Under the pieces are notes generated by a model. That model was not told the DNA's origin. It was given only the letters and a program-made list of their open reading frames with translations, and ran no database searches. DNA of 7,811 nucleotides, from the NCBI GenBank assembly GCA_027858795.1, contig JAQICF010000235.1:1-7811 (forward strand), given 5' to 3'. Shown here one piece after another: positions 5,602 to 7,811 of this stretch. The translations under genes were made by a program, and so were the position numbers. Within the stretch, counting starts at the first letter, position 1. Every line of letters starts with the position of its first letter. This DNA comes from Candidatus Delongbacteria bacterium. GTDB taxonomy: Bacteria; Delongbacteria; UBA4055.

Positions 5602-6594
5602 TTATTCGACTGTGCTTAAAACGATCTTTCCGATACTTTTTCCGGATTCTATAAGTTGATGGACCAGGTTTAAATTTTCAATATTTAAGTTACTTTCAAC
5701 TGATGTCTTTGTAGTCTTAATAATACCCGCATCAAGTAAGTCTGATAGCTTATTTAAAAGTTTACTTTGCTCAATAACATCATCAGTATTGAACATAGAT
5801 CTTGTGAACATGAATTCCCATACAAAAGTGACACTTTTTTTCTTAAGAATATCAAGATCATGCTCTTTTTCTGTTGAAACTAAACTACAAATTTTCCCCT
5901 GAGGTTTAATAATTTCTGACATTTTGCTAAAATATTGGTCGGTATTATTCAAACAAAGTATGTAATCAAAGTTTTTTATCTTTAGCTGATCCATTTCCTC
6001 TCTTAAATCTTTTCTATGATCCAAAACACCATCCGCACCTAGGGATCTGCACCAGTTCTTAGATTCATCCCTTGATGCAGTTGCTATTACTTTAAGCCCT
6101 GCTACTTTCTTTGCCAGCTGAATTGCTATTGAACCTACTCCCCCTGCACCACCAATGATTAAAATTCTTTTACTTTTGTCTTTTTCAGGATCAATATTCA
6201 ACCTGTCAAACAATGCTTCCCAGGCAGCTATGGAAGTCAACGGTAAGGCTGCTGATTCTTCAAAACTGAGATTTTTAGGCTTAAATCCTACAATACATTC
6301 ATCCACCAGTTGATGTGTAGCATACGAACCATCTCTAGTTATATCTCCTGCATAGAACACTTCGTCACCAACTTTAAAATTTTTTACATTTTCGCCGATA
6401 GCTTCAACTATACCTGATGCATCCCAACCGAGTATTTTTAATGTTTCAGTACCTTCTATCATTTTTTTGACTTTCGTATCTATAGGATTTACAGAGATCG
6501 CTTTTATCTTAACCAGAATATCTCTACCTTCCGGGATAGGTGTTTCTTTCTCTATCAATTGAAATTCTTTCCCATCAAATATAATTGCTTTCAT
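5602..6594 (-). CDS. zinc-free MDR oxidoreductase (quinone reductase / 'zinc-type' alcohol dehydrogenase family)
   Basis: This 330-residue cytoplasmic medium-chain dehydrogenase/reductase probably uses NAD(P)H to reduce a quinone, enal or related carbonyl compound. The N-terminal GroES-like catalytic domain shows SVNPID (34-39) and GWDASGIVEAIGENVKNF (56-73), then KVGDEVFYAG (74-83). The Rossmann fold has the nucleotide-binding loop GGAGGVGS (148-155), then ATASRDESKNWCRSLGAD. Catalytic and structural zinc Cys clusters are absent, so 'zinc-binding alcohol dehydrogenase' would be only a family label. Length is normal. The start is well supported: AAGGAG (6605-6600) lies 5 nt before the ATG, inside the last codons of the aldehyde dehydrogenase gene, and only 2 bp separate the genes, so translation is probably coupled. 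Substrate unknown. Confidence 0.88.
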   Translation of the reverse strand: MKAIIFDGKEFQLIEKETPIPEGRDILVKIKAISVNPIDTKVKKMIEGTETLKILGWDASGIVEAIGENVKNFKVGDEVFYAGDITRDGSYATHQLVDECIVGFKPKNLSFEESAALPLTSIAAWEALFDRLNIDPEKDKSKRILIIGGAGGVGSIAIQLAKKVAGLKVIATASRDESKNWCRSLGADGVLDHRKDLREEMDQLKIKNFDYILCLNNTDQYFSKMSEIIKPQGKICSLVSTEKEHDLDILKKKSVTFVWEFMFTRSMFNTDDVIEQSKLLNKLSDLLDAGIIKTTKTSVESNLNIENLNLVHQLIESGKSIGKIVLSTVE

Positions 6595-6596
6595 AT

Positions 6597-7811
6597 TTAC
6601 TCCTTCACAACAATAGTTTTTTTATTTACAAATTCTTTAATCCCAAGCTCTGATAGTTCTCTTCCTATTCCTGATTTCTTTACACCACCAAAAGGTAATC
6701 TAGGATCAGATTTTACGAAGTCGTTTATAGCTACAGTTCCAGTCTGGATCTGTTTCGCTATTCTCTCTGCTCTTTCAATATTTTCAGAAAATATAGCTGC
6801 ACCTAATCCGTATTCAGAGTTGTTAGCTATCCTTACAGCTTCATCTTCACTTGAAACAATTATTATCGGAGCGATCGGTCCAAAGACTTCTTCACTTACA
6901 ATTTTCATATCCTCAGTTGTATTCGATACAACGCATGGAGAGAAAAAATAACCTTTCTCAGATTTATTTTGAATTTGTATTACTTTACCTTTTTTGTCGA
7001 TCGCATCTTTTAATTGCTCTTGAAGTTCTTTCACGAACTCAGGTTTTGCCAACGGTCCCATATCAGTAATTTCGTTTAAAGGATCACCGATCTTTAACTT
7101 GCTTGTCTCGGATATAAATTTCTTCGTGAATTCTTCTGCAACAGACTCCATTACGATAAACCTCTTTGCAGCTATACAACTTTGACCACTATTGAGAGTT
7201 CTTGAAAATACAGCGGCTTTAACTGCTTTATCCATATCAGCATCTTCAAGGACGATGAACGGATCAGAACCACCCAGTTCAAGTACGATAGGCTTGATCC
7301 TCTTCCCTGCCAGTTCCCCAACTTTCTCCCCTGCCTGATTACTTCCTGTTAAAGAAACAGCATCAACAAGATCTTCATCAATTATCTTCATCGCTGTTTT
7401 TGAATCAACGAGAAGGGTTGTAAATACTCCATCGGGATATCCCGCTTCAGAGAATACTTCTTCAATAGCTAAAGCACATTGAGGTACATTTGAAGCATGT
7501 TTTAAAATGCAAACATTACCTGCTGTGATAGAAGGAACTGCCTGTCTGAAAACCTGCCAGAAGGGAAAATTCCACGGCATTATTTCAAATAAGATTCCTA
7601 AAGGTTCAAATGATATATAACTTTTCTGATTTTGAGTTTCAATATGTTCGTCAGCAAGGAATTTCTCAGCATTCTCAGCATAATACTCACACAGCCAGGC
7701 ACATTTTTCCACTGAAGCTGTTGATGATCTGATAATCATACCCATTTCTTTTGTAATGATCTCTGCATATTTTTTTTTATTCACTCTCAGGACAGCTGCC
7801 AGATTCCTTAA
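6597..7811 (-). CDS. aldehyde dehydrogenase, succinate-semialdehyde dehydrogenase-like (5' end missing)
   Basis: This NAD(P)-dependent aldehyde dehydrogenase oxidises an aldehyde to its acid. The frame stays open to the right edge: upstream of a GTG at 7784 the in-frame codons read LRNLAAVLR, continuous with family sequence, so that GTG is an internal Val and the true start lies outside the window. The 404 visible residues cover most of a protein of roughly 450-460 residues. Visible marks are EVEKC-like [32 protein letters not shown], the cofactor-site ILKHAS, the catalytic Glu in LELGGSDPF (codon 7280-7278), the catalytic Cys in NSGQSC (codon 7178-7176), EEVFGPIAP and [14 protein letters not shown]. 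The pattern closely resembles E. coli Sad/YneI, so succinate semialdehyde is the likeliest substrate; other short aldehydes are possible. It is coupled to the downstream oxidoreductase. Confidence 0.93.
   Translation of the reverse strand, partial: LRNLAAVLRVNKKKYAEIITKEMGMIIRSSTASVEKCAWLCEYYAENAEKFLADEHIETQNQKSYISFEPLGILFEIMPWNFPFWQVFRQAVPSITAGNVCILKHASNVPQCALAIEEVFSEAGYPDGVFTTLLVDSKTAMKIIDEDLVDAVSLTGSNQAGEKVGELAGKRIKPIVLELGGSDPFIVLEDADMDKAVKAAVFSRTLNSGQSCIAAKRFIVMESVAEEFTKKFISETSKLKIGDPLNEITDMGPLAKPEFVKELQEQLKDAIDKKGKVIQIQNKSEKGYFFSPCVVSNTTEDMKIVSEEVFGPIAPIIIVSSEDEAVRIANNSEYGLGAAIFSENIERAERIAKQIQTGTVAINDFVKSDPRLPFGGVKKSGIGRELSELGIKEFVNKKTIVVKE

Noticed and set aside
6559..7069. Two overlapping rightward frames opposite the aldehyde dehydrogenase
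   Set aside because: They lie antisense to a strongly conserved enzyme and have no family marks of their own.
7782..7784. GTG as the start of the aldehyde dehydrogenase
   Set aside because: The frame continues upstream to the window edge with residues LRNLAAVLR that fit the family, so this is an internal Val and the gene is cut by the window.
1..7811. CRISPR arrays, tRNA or rRNA genes, insertion sequences
   Set aside because: No regularly spaced repeats, no tRNA-like T-arm or rRNA segments, and no transposase frames with terminal repeats were seen.

Overview
The window (about 7.8 kb, AT-rich) looks like chromosomal DNA of a Gram-negative bacterium: it encodes an outer-membrane usher, a periplasmic pilus chaperone and two secreted pilins. 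The species cannot be read from the sequence. Low GC, a signal peptide ending in '...LYSQ', and proteins clearly diverged from the proteobacterial versions suggest an under-sampled lineage, perhaps near the FCB group. The strong Shine-Dalgarno sequences at several genes are less typical of Bacteroidota proper. This placement is inference only.

Layout: positions 1-78 hold the end of a possible unidentified rightward frame. Positions 79-185 hold a non-coding stretch full of overlapping inverted repeats. A rightward DTW-domain gene follows (186-779; putative tRNA-uridine aminocarboxypropyltransferase). Everything else reads leftward. In transcription order these are a partial aldehyde dehydrogenase (cut by the right edge, 7811-6597), a zinc-free MDR oxidoreductase coupled to it (6594-5602), then a 227-bp regulatory gap, then a four-gene chaperone-usher pilus operon: major pilin (5374-4832), short second pilin (4693-4163), chaperone (4146-3388) and usher (3379-782). 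The usher and the DTW gene meet tail to tail with 2 bp between them.

The centrepiece is the minimal pilus locus. Usher and pilin features resemble the archaic (sigma, spore-coat-U-like) branch of chaperone-usher pili. The chaperone would fold the pilins and the usher would polymerise them outside the cell. The major pilin has an N-terminal extension that looks like a donor strand. The second pilin is a nearly gap-free paralogue lacking that extension, so it is a candidate tip or cap subunit; no two-domain adhesin is present. The major pilin has a good promoter with a CRP-like palindrome over its -35 box and a strong ribosome binding site. The second pilin lies behind a hairpin and has no visible ribosome binding site, which fits an abundant rod subunit and a scarce tip. 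The usher carries a triplicated acidic 12-residue tail before its N-terminal domain and starts with TTG.
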